Shown: positions 11,941 to 12,044 of the stretch, piece by piece | How positions within the stretch are numbered: the stretch's first letter is position 1 | How the letters are laid out: the number at the start of each line of letters is the position of its first letter | Assembly: GCA_002426575.1 (NCBI GenBank) | Contig: DIRE01000034.1 | Coordinates: forward strand, 1 to 12,044 | DNA from: Clostridiaceae bacterium UBA5444 | Lineage (GTDB): Bacteria; Bacillota; Clostridia; Clostridiales; Oxobacteraceae | DNA: 12,044 nt | Direction: 5' to 3' | Notes under the pieces: generated by a model | Told to the model about the DNA's origin: nothing | Database searches by the model: none | Seen by the model: only the letters and a program-made list of their open reading frames with translations | Position numbers and translations under genes: made by a program

Positions 11941-12044
11941 ATTCAGCGCCTCCTTTTGATAAGTTGAAATAATTGAGACTTATATAATATAAAAAGCTGT
12001 ACTTCGTTATTTATAAAAATTGTGCAATATTTAATATATCAACC

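Noticed and set aside
1..12044. CRISPR array or intact insertion sequence
   Set aside because: No regularly spaced direct repeats and no complete transposase with ends were found on either strand.

Overview
The window comes from a low-GC, endospore-forming, anaerobic Firmicute, most likely a member of the Clostridia. The evidence is the strongly AT-rich background, purine-rich Shine-Dalgarno sites (AGGAGG types) with several TTG starts, a SpoIVFA/SpoIVFB-like gene pair, a clostridial enoate-reductase-type flavoenzyme, a UPF0251 (DUF134) plus C_GCAxxG_C_C pair, and IS605- and IS110-type debris. I cannot name the species.

Layout, left to right. Positions 1-630 (minus) hold the first 210 residues of a sugar-type ABC transporter permease that runs off the left edge. 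Its leader and promoter (631-860) are dense with palindromes and repeated motifs. Positions 902-956 hold a near-perfect long hairpin with 19-bp arms. Positions 1094-2759 (minus) are a tight two-gene unit: an M23 peptidase-like membrane protein (SpoIVFA-like) followed by an M50 intramembrane protease (SpoIVFB-like, TTG start). A small plus-strand gene (2893-3060) encodes a 55-residue membrane protein. It is followed by tRNA-Arg(CCG) at 3146-3222 with its own terminator.

Positions 3276-6780 are visibly richer in G+C than their surroundings and look acquired. They contain a 668-residue FMN/4Fe-4S/FAD enoate-reductase-like enzyme (minus), its promoter region with two strong palindromes, an IS110-type transposase remnant, and a TetR regulator (plus). 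A stretch with no intact gene (6569-6788) follows. The simplest reading is that the TetR protein represses the reductase through the palindromes.

Positions 6789-9079 (minus) hold a zinc N-acetylmuramoyl-L-alanine amidase with a cell-wall-binding-like tail, a decayed IS605-type tnpB whose 3' flank looks like an omegaRNA, and an intact metallo-beta-lactamase-fold hydrolase. The omegaRNA-like DNA runs in frame into the amidase, so the long amidase reading frame is probably misleading at its N terminus.

Positions 9323-11940 (minus) hold an XRE-type regulator with four membrane segments, the C_GCAxxG_C_C protein and UPF0251 regulator as an overlapping pair, and an alkyltransferase-like (ATL) protein lacking the acceptor cysteine. 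The UPF0251 promoter is bracketed by two identical 12-bp palindromes, the clearest regulatory signal in the window.

I see no CRISPR array, no rRNA and no intact mobile element.
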